From assembly GCF_011397635.1 (NCBI RefSeq), contig NC_064762.1, forward strand, positions 25,402,117-25,466,116: a stretch of 64,000 nucleotides of DNA. The letters are read 5' to 3'. How positions within the stretch are numbered: the stretch's first letter is position 1; each line of letters starts with the position of its first letter. Both the position numbers and the translations under genes were made by a program. The notes beneath the pieces were generated by a model. It worked only from the letters and a program-made list of their open reading frames with translations. It was not told where the DNA came from and did no database searches. Of this stretch, positions 46,611-61,395 are shown piece by piece. This DNA comes from Epinephelus fuscoguttatus. Lineage: Eukaryota; Chordata; Actinopteri; Perciformes; Serranidae.

Positions 46611-48173
46611 TGAATAATCCATTCATCCATCCATCCACAGTTAGGAAGGAGGTTACAGTCCTACTCTGGTCTCTGTCCTCTGTACTCACCCACTTGGCCA
46701 GGGCAGGGTAATCGTGCTCTGGGTCAAATAGGTGCTGGTGTTTCTGAAACTCTTTGCTGAACTCGGCTGTGTCTGGAGCGTTTTCCAAACACCCGTCTGC
46801 TCCTGTGAATGAGATGAGGTGCAGAAAAAAAAAAACAGCAAATAAATACAGCACAGAACACCAAGGACTGGCACTGTGGAAGCTTTAATGGCAGCATTTG
46901 CTCTGGTTATTTTCACACTGAGACATCAGTCTGTTTCAGTTTGAGGAGTCTCTACCTGTCTTCCCCAGAGGACAGGGGTTTGGAGGGTCTGGGTACCCGT
47001 GATCATCACTGAAGTCTTTGGGAACGTTGTCACCGGTCAACTCGGCCACAATGTTGGGGATGTTGCCAAAGGGGCCGAGGTGCTGCAGCCCCTCGTGAGC
47101 ACCACCTTGTGGAGGATAACAAGCACTACTATCACTATAAAATGACAGCAACAGCACCAGCAGAGAGAAAAAGCTTCAAGAGCAGTACTGAGGAATGAAA
47201 CATTAACACTTTTGTAAATGTGATACATGTCACAACAGCATCAGTTCTGGATGACAGGATTAAACCTTAATATTGATTAATAATATTACGTACATGCAGC
47301 AATTGAATTGGCTTAAATAAATGACAGATATGCAGCTATTTTTTATAACCGATGAATTGTTTCAATCAAAATTCAAGCAAAAATTCAGCACGCAAAAATT
47401 TGAGCATTACATAATTTTCTTTGTCAGGTAGTACATTGAATATCTTTGGGTTTGGGAGTGTTCATTGACCAAAACAACATGAAATAAAACCTATATTTTC
47501 TGTTTTGTGGTTTAAAAGCAAAAAAAAAGTTTAAAAAAGTATATTCAACATAAATATAGAAGAAATGAAGTTGGACAAACAGAAATACATATCACTAATG
47601 GAAAACTGACCCAGTTTGGGTCCATTTAATGGTAGAAGTATATTTTGATATCACTGTTTGGGTTGTTCAGTCAGAATGAGGAAGAAAAGGAGCAAACTGA
47701 TAAAAACAGAAATGAAATAAGTACACAATTAAAACCGAACATACAGATAAACAGAATATATACACCTAAAATAATAAAGAACGTGTGAATCAATACATGT
47801 TGCATAATTGATGCCTTGTGTGTTTGCCAAACATCCTGTCCTCATATCTTTTAACATTTGATCTTTGTCTTGGTTCAGCCTGGTTCGTCCACTCTTAATG
47901 CTGCTACTTAACATGCTATTAAAAGACTTTACATGCACCAAACCCACCCTGTATGCTCTGAGGCCCGACGATGTTGGTGGCCTGGTGTGCGGGATATTCC
48001 ACCCTGGGCCGAGCGATGCCCAGCTGCTCCATGACGCCGTGCAGGAGCCGCTGAATGTCGGCCTCAGACACCTGGTCCGCCGTGCGGGGGCTGCGAGCTG
48101 GAGCCCTGCCGAGCTGCAGGCACAGGAGGAGGCCGAGCAGCGATAACCGCACCGCCGAGCTCATGTCTGTCAT
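45244..48173 (-). CDS. scg5: Neuroendocrine protein 7B2 (secretogranin V)
   Basis: 7B2 escorts prohormone convertase 2 through the secretory pathway; its C-terminal peptide inhibits PC2. The protein is 234 aa (human 212). Minus-strand coding exons: 48173-47948, 47105-46956, 46802-46690, 45693-45640, 45405-45244; frame is kept throughout. The signal peptide is about residues 1-26, followed by [24 protein letters not shown], the PPNPCP turn and [13 protein letters not shown] are near identical to human. The furin site RRKR ends the fourth coding exon. The CT peptide starts SVNPYL and keeps [10 protein letters not shown], the PC2-inhibitory core. After VPHFS, human has a short acidic end; here 14 Glu codons and [15 protein letters not shown] follow. 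A second Met (48164) is an alternative start. Confidence 0.97.
45292..45333 (-). repeat. scg5: Coding trinucleotide repeat, 14 GAG (Glu) codons in scg5
   Basis: Fourteen uninterrupted CTC units on the plus strand read as GAG on the coding strand. The tract lies just after the PC2-inhibitory core of the 7B2 C-terminal peptide. Confidence 0.95.
46090..46439 (+). mobile_element. hAT-type MITE with target-site duplication
   Basis: It begins CAGTGGTGTA and ends TACACCCCTG, imperfect terminal inverted repeats. The flanks GTCAGAAC (46082-46089) and TTCAGAAC (46440-46447) form an 8-bp duplication with one mismatch, as expected of hAT elements. At 350 bp with no transposase it is non-autonomous. It lies in an scg5 intron. 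Confidence 0.8.
46583..46609. repeat. (AAAT)n microsatellite
   Basis: About six AAAT units in an scg5 intron, next to ATCCATTCATCCATCCATCC. Confidence 0.85.
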
Positions 48174-48600
48174 CTGTGAACGACACACAAAACACAATAG
48201 ATTCTACTGTACAAAGGATGGACAGGCGGGTAATGGTGAACAAACACAGCTGCAGTTCCTTAAAGAAACATGACAGGCTAATTAGATAAAAATGGAAGAT
48301 ACAATATGGAAAGAGTGATGACATGGCGTGTTTAATGTTATTTTTTATGGCTAATAGAAAGCGTGAAATTGTCTGTCAATACAATATAAAGCCTTGGTGC
48401 GCCACTCACTGTGTAAACAGAGCCAAGGCCGATGTAAATAGTCTATAAATAGCCTGTATGATAGGTCTATTCAACAGAAAAATGCCGTACGTCATAATAA
48501 AATCTGTATTTAATCGCATTTATTTAGAGACATGTGTAATTTTATTGCTAGAAAACATCACAAATGACCCAAAAATTAATTTCAGCGTATTTTTTCTTAC

Positions 48601-48670
48601 CGTGTCTGCGCGGATGGAGGGACCTGCCTGATGCGCGAGACCTTTGTCAATTTGGACAAAATAAAAACGT
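48601..48670 (-). promoter_or_regulatory. scg5: scg5 non-coding first exon and promoter
   Basis: On the minus strand GCGCAGACACG is followed by a strong donor, GTAAGA, at 48601/48600. This pairs with the acceptor TTCACAG directly before the ATG at 48173. A TTTTTATTTTG motif about 60 bp upstream could be a weak TATA box. Confidence 0.45.
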
Positions 48671-48679
48671 ATACTTCCG

Positions 48680-49880
48680 CTTTCCAAAATAAATCTCACT
48701 TCACAACCACACACACAAATGAGGATTTTAAAGTATGTTTCTCGCCGGAGGTTTTTTCTTATCAAAGTTAATTTAGCCTGAATTTATATTTAAATGCGTT
48801 CTTGTTGTTTTAGAAATAACTCCCCACATGTTTGGCTTTCATCTTTTTGTTCGCTCTCGTTTTATTTTGGAGGATAAACACTTGATTTCCAGTGTTCTCC
48901 TAAGTGCCCATTATGCAACCTGCAGGAGGATGCGATCCGCCTCACTTCACGGCCCAGATGCAGTTGCTAAGATACCAAAAATCCTCTCGCCTCATTGGCT
49001 GTTACACTGTGGCAATTGTTTGTGCAGGGCTCACAGCAACACTGCACGGAGAGGAACCACAGGAGAGAGTCTGCAGCCAAGAACATATAGTATATAAGCT
49101 ATTATCAAAAGAGTCATTTTTAATCAATATATGAGAGAAAAAAACAACTCAGTAATCTTCAATAGACCTATCTGTCCTTTTTAAACTTATGTTTATATAT
49201 CCCATCTTTATGTATCAGTAAATCTCCCTCTGTTAGTTTTTCTGTTTTTCCTACTGAGTTATAGGATCACTTTTGACCTCTGGTAGTGAAGTTATATTTT
49301 GTTTCATTTGCACTCTTATAATTCTCTGTTGGTATTGTGATTATTTATGGGTTGGGGCTTTTACATTTTTATCTATTCATTAATTTGATAGGGGTGATGC
49401 AATTTGACATATTTCTTTTACATGTAGACCTAAAATGTTATTAAAAAATATACAGTTTAAACATAATAATACAACCACAATACACTATAAACACATAATA
49501 AAATACATAAACCACAATCCACACACTACAATACACATACCACATTAAAAATACCTTGGATAGTAACATCACAGCATATACCACAATACATAGACTAAAG
49601 TACACATACCACGATACAGCAAAACACTTATCGCAATACCCTTTTAAAGTTTGAGCACATTTAGCTAAGAGTGTTTTTGTCATTTTTACTGACTTGTGAT
49701 GTCTGATGTGGATTGTTGTCACTGACCTCAGTTTGCAGGGCATCTCTGAATATAAATATGTTTAATTTTATGAAAGAGAATGGCCACAGACATGGCCTCA
49801 TCACAATTACAATTTCCACTTAACACCTCTAATATGATTTATAACGTGCAGGTAAAAGACACACTTGAGATACAAAAATA
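48680..49880. other. Intergenic DNA between scg5 and the RhoGAP gene
   Basis: It is mostly AT-rich. 49441-49640 is a degenerate run of CACAATACACATA-like words (low complexity). No convincing gene is seen. Confidence 0.4.
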
Positions 49881-49891
49881 GAAAAAAAACT

Positions 49892-49897
49892 TTTATT
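49892..49897 (-). terminator. arhgap11a: arhgap11a-like polyadenylation signal
   Basis: Minus-strand AATAAA lies 163 bp after the RhoGAP stop codon. This supports a true gene end there, not a missing downstream exon. Confidence 0.6.
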
Positions 49898-50059
49898 CAC
49901 AGGATATTAAAAAAATGATGAAAGTTCATCCATACAACAGTCTGTTGTGAAATAAATAATGAAATACATAAATTAATTAAAATGTAGAATATTAAAATGT
50001 TAAGTGATCTGTTGTTAGGCACTACATCATCATCTAACATGCTTCAGCAACGTGGGACG

Positions 50060-52253
50060 TTATAGTGAAGTGCGTCTTCTCCAGGGTGTCAGCTGCAGTT
50101 TCCCCACACCGGTGAGCACAGGAGAGCTGTCGGCATCTTGTCCTCTGGTGAACCTCGGGAAATGACCCAAACGCAGATCTCTGAAAACAAAAAAGGGACA
50201 AAAACCAAATAAGAAATTACAGATGTATGTGTATTTGATTTGGGTTGTTGCAGTTTTTAACATGAAGCCAATAAGAAACAGCTTTAGAGTTCCTAGTTAC
50301 TTATACAGTTCATACATATACATATACATATACATTTGTTCATTTCTTACAACAGTGTAAAATGTGAAGATGCTAGGGTAACTATTAATACACTCTAGCA
50401 TGATAATGTAGATTTAAAACTCAGTCTTAAACTCCTTCTTCCCTGCTATCTTATTGCTTAATTGGTCCTACACTGTTAAGTAATCATGTCAAACTAATGA
50501 CTGTGCTTTTATAATTTACCTTTTGAGTCGCTCTTGTGGCGTCTTGCATGTCTCTTTGGTGGGACCGTCTGACAAAGTGGCTGCAGGACTGAAACCTTGC
50601 TCTATAACAATTCACATATCATCACATTCTGTACCAAATCAGAAAATTCACATCATTACAGCCTGTTTCTTTCTTCATATTGTATCTACCTGCACATGGC
50701 ACACAGCTCCTGAACAGCAGGACATTAGGGAAAGTCTCCAGGCCGAGGCTTCTCCTGAGCAAGGGTTTGTCTCCTGAGGTGGGCTCTTGGCTCTGCTCAG
50801 GGGCTGCAGGCCTGACTTTTGACTTTGCTTGAATCCAAGGCACCGTCTTCACAGACCGTATTACTGGAGGAGTTCCAGAAAATTAAGTTAAAGCGGAGCT
50901 TTTCAGTTGAGACAAAGCTAGTGACAGGGTTATATTTTTCCAGTGTTTTACCTTTAAAACTGTGTCTTTTTCTGTGTCCTCTCTTTGCGTCTTTCAGAGG
51001 ATTGAAGTTCATCAGGAACTCCATACTGTCCATCACAGCTTTAGGAATCACACCTGAAGTTAATATAAAGAATATATGAACGTCTGCACAAAAACCCTTC
51101 ATTAAAATTACAGCTTCAACACAGAGTGATTTATTTTGTTACCAAATAAGTGAGGATTTTCAATGAAGGTGTGTAGGACGAGAACTCTGAGTTCAAGTCG
51201 CCCTTCAGACATCTCTGCCTTGTTGGGAGGCGGTAAAAGACACGGAGCGAAGACTGTGGCGAGGTTGGAGCTGGTCATCAAGTTTTCTGAGCATCTGACA
51301 GCAGTGTATTAAATAAATAGTTAACTTCAGATCATGGAAAATCAAATCAATTTAAGCATCAAATAATCACACTGGTGCTCATCACTGATAAAGAAGACAA
51401 TATACTTTTCTGTGCTCTGAACACTCTCTGTCTACTAGGATTTAATTCCCCCACATTATTAGTGTTCTCTCAAACCTCTGGGAGACTTTGGAGAGGAAGT
51501 CAAACAGGTAGTGCAGACAGGAGGAGTTCCTGGCAGGTAGCAAACAGGACAGCAGCTGGAGGGCTGAAGTCCTGTCCTGCAGGCTGGACAGCGCCTGGGC
51601 TTTGAGCAGAGCTGCGTGGAGCTCGGAGGGGAGCAGAGGCTCCGGCAGCTCTCTGCAAAACTGTTTGATGAGAGTCGCCACATCGTAGGGGAGGGCTGTG
51701 GTCAGACACCCCTCTCCTCTATTTAGCTTGGCCTTAAACACACACAGGAAGGACAACATAATTTACATATTCCACATCAGATCAGATACAGGAGCTGTGT
51801 TTGCTCAAACCACCAGATGGCACTGTTGCTCCTGTAGATATTACATTAGTGAAAGGTCAAAAGGTTACAAGTCTCACCCTGAGGGTCTTGATGCGAGGAA
51901 GAGAGCCTGGTTTTCTGAACAGGCCTACAGTCGCAACACGCTCCAGCAGAAATGAACAAGCATCCACCAAGAAGCTGAAGCACAACATGTTCAAACACAC
52001 ACCATAAACTTAATGTCTGACCTGCTGTCTCAGTTTATTATCATAAACATCCCAATCCTGCTGCTGCTCTTACTCACCAGGGCACCAGGCCAAACTCAGG
52101 AATGTATCGCCTGGATAAATTCTCCAGAGGAACACCAAAGATCTTCGCTCCACCGACAAACAGTCTGTCCTTTTTCTTCTCAAAGCTCTTCACACTTATC
52201 CCATAAATAACTTGGAGGTGAAACCGCAGCACATTACTGTCTGAAACCTTCAT
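50060..52253 (-). CDS. arhgap11a: ARHGAP11A-like RhoGAP, short-tailed
   Basis: RhoGAPs speed GTP hydrolysis by Rho; ARHGAP11A acts on RhoA during cell division. Minus-strand coding exons: 52253-52078, 51974-51878, 51732-51476, 51294-51143, 51053-50952, 50863-50690, 50601-50520, 50180-50060, all in frame, 386 aa. The N-terminal 59 residues (LQVIYGI, GGAKIFGVPL) match human ARHGAP11A. The arginine finger is R79 in VGLFRKPGS. KQFCRELPEPLLP and SSNLATVFAP follow. The usual PNL reads PCL. Human ARHGAP11A has about 1000 aa; here only about 160 aa follow the GAP domain, with basic patches (KRGHRKRHSF) and an end LQLTPWRRRTSL. A polyA signal lies close behind. Position next to scg5 supports the name. 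The ATG at 52253 fits the human N-terminus. Confidence 0.85.
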
Positions 52254-52835
52254 ATTACTGACAGATATCAAAAACTACGCAGTTCAACAGCCTTTGTTAC
52301 TCTCTTTGTAAAATCACTGGTGAATAGAGGAGGCCGGTCTGCTCATCTATATCACCTGTGCCACAGGTGACAAGGGAAAGTGCGGTGTTCAGGGTACACG
52401 GGGAAGGTAGTAGAAATGAGCTTTCAACTTGAAAATAACATTCATTTCAGCTTTCTTACTGGCATTCTGAACACTGACATTACAGTTAGATTAGTAAAAT
52501 GTTGCCCCCTGTTTCTTTGCAGCATGTGGTCAGGCGATACATGGCACCTTTATGTACTTAAGGTTATAATATTTATGCTGCTACTGTTACTACGTCAACC
52601 AGTTTAACTTGCTTTTAAGGTTCTGGAAGCAACTTTCAGTGCACTGATATAGCAGCAAACCACCAGTGGAATAATGGCATCCTGAACAGAGCTTCATGTT
52701 TCCTCTGTTTGTCTGTTGTAATCCGAGTTTTGTCTGTGGTTTTTTATAGTAGCAAATTTTAGCCGCCTTAGCCACCACCACATTGAGAACTGTTGCCAGA
52801 CAACGCATATACTTTTTTTGCTATTTAAATATGGT

Positions 52836-53310
52836 TTAATTCCAGCAGCTGAAGGTATGACATTTTCATTTAGGCAGCATTTTAGATAGTTATTTATTTT
52901 GATTCAAAGAGGAAATGACTGTATTTTTCTTTTTTACATTTCTTAGGTGGAAATATAAAAATATGTATTTTAATCTCTTGAGGTGAAAAACTATGTCATG
53001 AAGTATCTAAGTCATGCTAGTTATTGTATGATTTAATTGACATGAAGGTGTCCAGTGCATTTTTCCAACTAATGATAGCAAGTTTCACGTAGAAGAGAAA
53101 GCTGTCTTAAAGGGTCAAACCTCGCAACATTTAATGCATAAGGTGTCACAAAAAAGTTCTGTACTTGTAGTGGTAGTAGTGATTTAATTTCAGCATCTGA
53201 CTTCATGATATTTTAATTTAGGCAGCTTGTTAAATAAAGGAAATCATCTTTTGCAAGGGGAAATTACTACAGTTTCTTTCATAAGTGGAAAATTGAAAGA
53301 TGTTTTTAAA
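52836..53310. repeat. Diverged tandem duplication upstream of the RhoGAP gene
   Basis: TTAATTCCAGCAGCTGAAGG with ATTTAGGCAGC (from 52836) recurs as TTAATTTCAGCATCTGA with ATTTAGGCAGC (from 53186), about 350 bp away. Similar AT-rich words follow in both. There is no coding content. Confidence 0.5.
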
Positions 53311-53505
53311 GTGGCTCATTAAAGGTGAAATCACACCTTAATAAATGCATTTAAGAGTCATTTGTGTTCTGCTGACAAATCAATTTCTGCGTAAGGTAGA
53401 AGAAAAGCATAAAATCAAGGAATATATGCCAGATCAACAGGCATATCGTTGCTTGTACATTGAGACTCCAACACTCCAGACTGTTACTGATAAAAGCAAC
53501 TATTT

Positions 53506-53511
53506 TTTATT
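53506..53511 (-). terminator. actc1: actc1 polyadenylation signal
   Basis: Minus-strand AATAAA is 111 bp beyond the actin stop codon, giving a short 3' UTR. Confidence 0.75.
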
Positions 53512-53621
53512 ACAACAGAACATGTATATACAGCAAAAGGCACAGTAGAAATACAGGTATGGATGGAGAGCTGGTGCAGTCGGTGTGGGGTTTTGGAGTT
53601 TTTCTGGTGGTGGTTGGAGAT

Positions 53622-56459
<2,838 letters not shown>

Positions 56460-56484
56460 GTTTGGTCTTTTCCTGGCTGGCCTT

Positions 56485-57916
56485 CTGTATGAGACAGAGG
56501 ATGGAAATGTTTTATTTTGTCTGAATCAGAAGCTGTTTACGTGAAAAGACTGAACATTATTCACTCTCTTAAAGGTGTTAACAAAGTTTCAGTGAAATCA
56601 AGGTGATTATTTGCAGGATATAATACCCCAATCATGTTTAATTGTGTAATACTTCAGTTTAAAGTCTCATTTCACATGATAAAACAAAACAAAACTATGC
56701 AATGTAGCACTATGTCCAGTATGAAGACACCTCTGAGCGCTCTAATCTCCTCCCTGAACCTCACAGCTGCCTGAAAAGCCAAAACAGGACATGACCCGGC
56801 CCTCACACACTCTAGCAGGTCTATTTTCGGCCTCTGTCCTCCGTATCTCATCGTTAAGCTGGGGCCAGTTAACAGCTGAGGCGGAGTGTCTTTTGACAAG
56901 TGGCAGGAGGAGGCCTGGGTCTCTCCTCAGCTGTCGCCACTCGTATAGTGGACTCCTCTGTTTGGAGCCAGACCATGTGCTGTGATCCTTCCAGGATCTC
57001 TGGACACTGCCTGCATCCCAAGTGCATCCTGCATCCCCTCTCTTCATAGAGGCTTCTCCATTTAAATCAACATGTGTAGGTTCAGTTTAAATGGTTGAAT
57101 TCCATGTAATGTTTTCAATATTATTCAATTCCTTATAAACTTTTCCAAATCATCCGTGCCAATAATTGTTATTTAAAAGGATATCTGAATCCTAGGGTTT
57201 CCAAACTGTATCATCCTGCATTCGAATTCCTACTTTCATTACATTTTAAACTACTTTTTCCTCTTCATATGACAGGTAAGACCTAATGATAGTGTAAGTC
57301 TTTTCTGAAGAGAGTCCTGACCAAGAAAAGCAGCCTAAACTTTGATTATTGTGGGTTTCAGTGAGGCGATTTTAACTTCCCACGATGTTAGAAATGCTAC
57401 TTCAGAGGATTTTCGTCCCTGCCGTGAAGATGCTCAATTCTTTCTGGTATTCCAACAGTCAAACTTAATATTGTCTATTTTATCTAAAAGTATATCAACA
57501 CTGATGGAGCCTCGTACGTTTTCCCAGGTTGTATCTAAGTTCATGCCTGCCACTCCACAGCAAGCATCCCTGCATCCTAAACCTCAGTCTGTCCTAGTCT
57601 GCAGGTCACTTTTAATGATTCTGGATGACCTCTCCATATTTTTGCAACACTCTCTGAACTCTGAACGCCACCAATTATCCCTTTTCCCCCTCTCTTTCTC
57701 TCAACATCTTCCCCCTCTCCTATACTCAGCTCTCCTCCAACACCACATCACCAGCTCTGATAACAGAAACATCTTCAAGCTGTAAAAATTAAATCCATGT
57801 TATGGCAATAAAGCATCCTAGAGCAGCAGCAGCAGTGTCTGCTCATCCTCCCTGATACCTATACGGTCCAAAATAAACCAACAGCTGAAATGCAAGAAGA
57901 CTGTGAAGGAACTCAC
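56485..57916 (-). other. actc1: actc1 5' UTR intron
   Basis: The acceptor CATACAG is at 56485-56490, and the exon continues to the ATG. The donor GTGAGT is at 57916. GC-rich DNA at 56700-57050 is open in more than one frame but matches nothing I know. The 147-codon frame at 57342-57785 also has no recognisable homology. Regulatory elements are common in the first introns of muscle actin genes. Confidence 0.5.
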
Positions 57917-57990
57917 CAAGCTGTTACCACAAGACTGGAGTTTCCACTGGGACAAAGGGCCGAGGGTGCGAGGGGGTCCTTAAATATGTC
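57917..57990 (-). promoter_or_regulatory. actc1: actc1 untranslated first exon and TATA box
   Basis: On the minus strand ATATTTAAG (57979-57987) is a TATA-like box. Transcription would start near 57955. The exon ends AACAGCTTG at 57917 before GTGAGT. This is the usual muscle-actin plan of a short non-coding exon 1. No exact CArG box was found nearby by eye. Confidence 0.65.
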
Positions 57991-59329
57991 CCAGCGTCCT
58001 GAGGCTGTGGGGCCGGTGGGCGGGCTCAGGAGTTCACACAAGCCCAAATTAAGTGCTGCTTAGCAAAATGGCTCAGTAAAGTGGATCCTGTGTCAGGGAC
58101 GCTGTCTTACTGGAGAGATGTTGCCATGGATACTACAGGCAATGGGACAGAAGTGAGGAGTAGTAGGAAGATGTCTGCCCTGATATGAATTCCAGTGGGA
58201 TTAAGGAGCTCAAATCCACATAAGACAAATATATATGGTTTGTACATCAGTGAGCTGTATCTTAATTATATTTTAAGTGTCAAATTATTTGTTTGGACAC
58301 TTACAGAATGAATTCATGCCCTTTAAACCCATTTACGCCCTTTAAATTGGATGTGACAGAGAGATTTTGACACTCAGAAAACCTGTCATCAGCTTGATAA
58401 ATTCAGTATCATGCCTCATACATGGCAGGATCTTTCTCCCACTCACTCTGTGGAGCTGCCCTTCAGGTCTCTAAGGATGTGCTAATATGACTAAGCTTGA
58501 ACAGGGCACTGGGGATATGGGTGATTGGAGGGTGTGATGGTAACCTGAGATCTTGTCTGAGCAATCTGATTAAGGAGCCGTCTAAGGGGAACCTGCCTGT
58601 GACCATTTGCCAGTGTGGTGGCATGTGTGAGGACGGAGGGGGGCCAAAAACATGCCAGACAGCTGAGAGGCAATATTGCAGGAGAGCGGGGGGTGGGTGG
58701 GAGCTAAGGCCAGGTCCCAGACCTCCAGCAGACGACAGATCCCTGGGACGGCCTGTGCAGGGAGAGACGAGCAGCGGCTCTGAGCTCTGATTGGCTCCAG
58801 TGTCTCCTTTTAGGGAAATGGAGTGTAACAGGTGCCAGCGGCTGCATGTCGCCACAGACTGCGGCCAGAGCTCAGGCTCCTTATTCGTCACCTCGCACTG
58901 CCCCCACAGTGACTACATCCTCCTGCTGGAGCCCTATCAGGCCACTGTGGGAGAGAATGTAAATACCCCCACACCATTAACACTGTGAAATATTCCATTT
59001 GTAGACATGTGCTGTAATGTACCTCAGAGGGAAATGCTACTAACCTACTTATCTATTTCTGCTCCAAGCTTTTACATAACAGACACCTGAGTTACTTTCA
59101 CATTGTGTATCTTTGCCAATTGATAACTATTCATAAATTTTGAGGTGATGAATCACCAGTTTGCAAAGTATTTCATGACTTATAAAGAGAGTTCATTGAC
59201 GAAACATGTCAGCTCTTCGATGATCTCAGTCATTCAGAAATCTAGATTTTCAAGAGAAAAGAGAAAAACAGACAACATACAAAATATGAAACGTAAGTCA
59301 ACAATATAGCACCACAATATCATTTACTT
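57991..59329. other. Upstream region of actc1
   Basis: No gene is recognised. 58450-58960 is GC-rich with a CAGCTG E-box at 58660-58665 and is free of known repeats, so it could be regulatory. Overlapping frames here have no recognisable homology. Confidence 0.35.
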
Positions 59330-60435
59330 AAAGGGACAGTTCACCCCAAAATCAAAAATACGTGCACTTACCGGTAGCGCAGTCAGTTAAGATTGTTTGG
59401 TGTGGGTTGCAGAGTGTTGGAGATATCAGCTGTAAAGATGTCTGCCTTCACCGAATATAATGGAACTAGATGGCACTCGTCTTGTGGTGCTCAAAGTGCC
59501 TAAAGAATACATCTGAAAAACTCAACAGCAATGTCTGTGTCCAGAAATAATGACAGGGTTACTCAAAATAATCCACGGACCTTGTTGTGAGCTGTTTCAT
59601 GTAAGAACTGCCCAGCCAACATTTGTATATGGGTCCCATATGGGTAGTGAATGGACTGACAGAATGGCCCTATGTGGGATTGTCCATGAGTTCTATGCCA
59701 ATTGCCCACACGCTGGCTTTACCCAAATGGGCCCCACATGGTTATGCTCAGGCTACCTTGTTGCCCTACCTACTTGCTACACACCAAGTAGGTATGGGCC
59801 CAAAATGGGCACCTTAGCTGGGGCCCACTTGGGTAATCCCACTCACGTGGGAAACTGGCATTGTGCCAATATGGAACCCATGAACAATCCCATATATGAC
59901 CCATTTTTCAGCCTGTTTACCACCCACATGGGCCTCACATACGAATTTTGGCTGGGTAGTTTCTTTCTACTGAACTATTACACCCCCTAACCATATCACA
60001 GAGGGAAGTGTGCATCTACTCATGGACGACAGCATGAGATGTAAACATTAATGGTGTCCTCCTTGGCTGAGTTCTAATGTTAGTTATCTCAGTGATGCTA
60101 GGTGAGCTAGCAGTAGATGCACGCTTCCTTCTGCGTGGTGATATGGTTGGCAATACAGTATAGTTCCTACATAAAACTGTTCACAACAAGGTCTGTGGAT
60201 TATCTTGAGTAACTGGGTCATGATTTCTGGAAAGAGATATATGTAGACAAATGTAATTTTTGGTGCGTAGAGCACCACAAGCTGAGAGCCATCTAGTTAT
60301 ATCGGAGAGAAGGCAGACATCTCTACAGGTGATATGGCCAACACTCAGCAACTCACACCCAAACAACCCAGATGAATAAATAGCACTACAAGTAAGAGGA
60401 AAAATGATTTTGATTTTGGGATGAACTGTCCCTTT
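59330..60435 (+). mobile_element. Foldback MITE, complete copy, with nested insertion
   Basis: It begins AAAGGGACAGTTCACCCCAA and ends in the reverse complement of that (GGGATGAACTGTCCCTTTT). The left half and right half mirror each other over hundreds of bases, for example CTTGTTGTGAGCTGTTTCAT on the left against its complement near 60175. TTA flanks both ends. A second element is inserted at 59611-59956. No transposase is present. Confidence 0.8.
59611..59956 (+). mobile_element. MITE with 'CCCAGCCAA' ends, nested in the foldback
   Basis: The left end is CCCAGCCAACATTTGTATAT. The right end, reverse-complemented, is CCCAGCCAAAATTCGTATGT. The interior is rich in CCCATATGGG-like words. It is 346 bp, non-coding (an open 146-codon frame crosses it by chance) and sits in the left part of the foldback element. 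Confidence 0.75.
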
Positions 60436-60436
60436 T

Positions 60437-60870
60437 AGTAAAAGTAGCAACACCACACAAAAACACACTGAAATATGCACTTAAGTACAATTATGGGGTA
60501 TTATCAGCAAAGATCAATCTAAAGTATTAAAAGAAAAGTACTTGGCTGCTGTTATATTACTTTCTTAGAGGGTCATTATTAATGCATGTCACATGTAAGC
60601 ATTACTTTATTGTTGTTGTTGGTTAAAGTGAAGCTAATTGGAACTGCCTCATATACCTTTGGGTATTCAATCTATTTCAGTGCATCATATTTTACAAACT
60701 GATGATGTGTTTTGTTTTAAAATCGTAATCTGAAAAGTAACCTGTAACTTCAGCTGTCTCTCTTTAAAATATAGCCTACTGAAGTGAAAGTATAAAATAC
60801 ATGAAATGGTACTCAAAAAAAGTACCTCTAAACTGTACTTAAGTAGGTTTACTTATTAGTTATTTCCCAC
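60437..60870 (+). repeat. Dispersed 'AGTAAAAGTAGCAACACC' repeat
   Basis: It carries AGTAAAAGTAGCAACACCAC, GGTATTATCAGCAAAGATCA and AAAGTACCTCTAAACTGTAC, as in the copies at 1365-1735 and 6350-6525. Its first bases (TACTTA) lie on the other side of the foldback element, so the foldback jumped into it. Confidence 0.65.
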
Positions 60871-61372
60871 CTCAGACTACAGTAAAGTTTCTACAGACCA
60901 CAAATATCAAATCAACTACTGTATGAACACTCAGTCACATTATGTATTGTTTTTTGTACCCTGATCAATGAGACATAAAAGACGACAAAGAAACAACAAC
61001 AAAGTGTCATTAAATGATTAGCTTTTACACCAAACTAAAAATTTGTGTTTCACTCATAGACTGTCTTGTTCAGTACAGGGAACAAATGCTGCACATTGTT
61101 GAGCAGAACACAGGACTCAGAGACATCACGTTAGTTTTTGGATGAAACCGGTACTGTGTTTTGTCAACAGCTCCCTTCAAGTCAAGGAATCACTTTTTGG
61201 CAGAGTCCTGTCTTTATCACCAGGTCTTTATCAGGATAAAGCAGAATGGTCTTAAATGGGTCATGGTTTTGAGGGACATTCGTCCTTATAAGGGCATGTA
61301 GGAAGCCCACGGTTTGTCTGCCCTGACAGCTGCCCCCTCTGTACTTTAAACCCCCCCAACCCACTCCCTGTA

Positions 61373-61395
61373 ACACACACACACACACACACACA
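61373..61395. repeat. (AC)n microsatellite
   Basis: A short AC tract, followed by ATATGCACACAC. Confidence 0.9.

Noticed and set aside
57342-57785. A 147-codon plus-strand frame
   Set aside because: It falls within the actc1 leader intron, has no recognisable domain, and shows no splice or promoter signals.
58463-58891. Overlapping frames upstream of actc1
   Set aside because: They are GC-rich and open on both strands, but without homology, start context or splice support.
59550-59990. A 146-codon plus-strand frame
   Set aside because: It spans the nested CCCAGCCAA MITE and is open by chance, with repeated GPxWxxxxL-like words from the CCCATATGGG motif.
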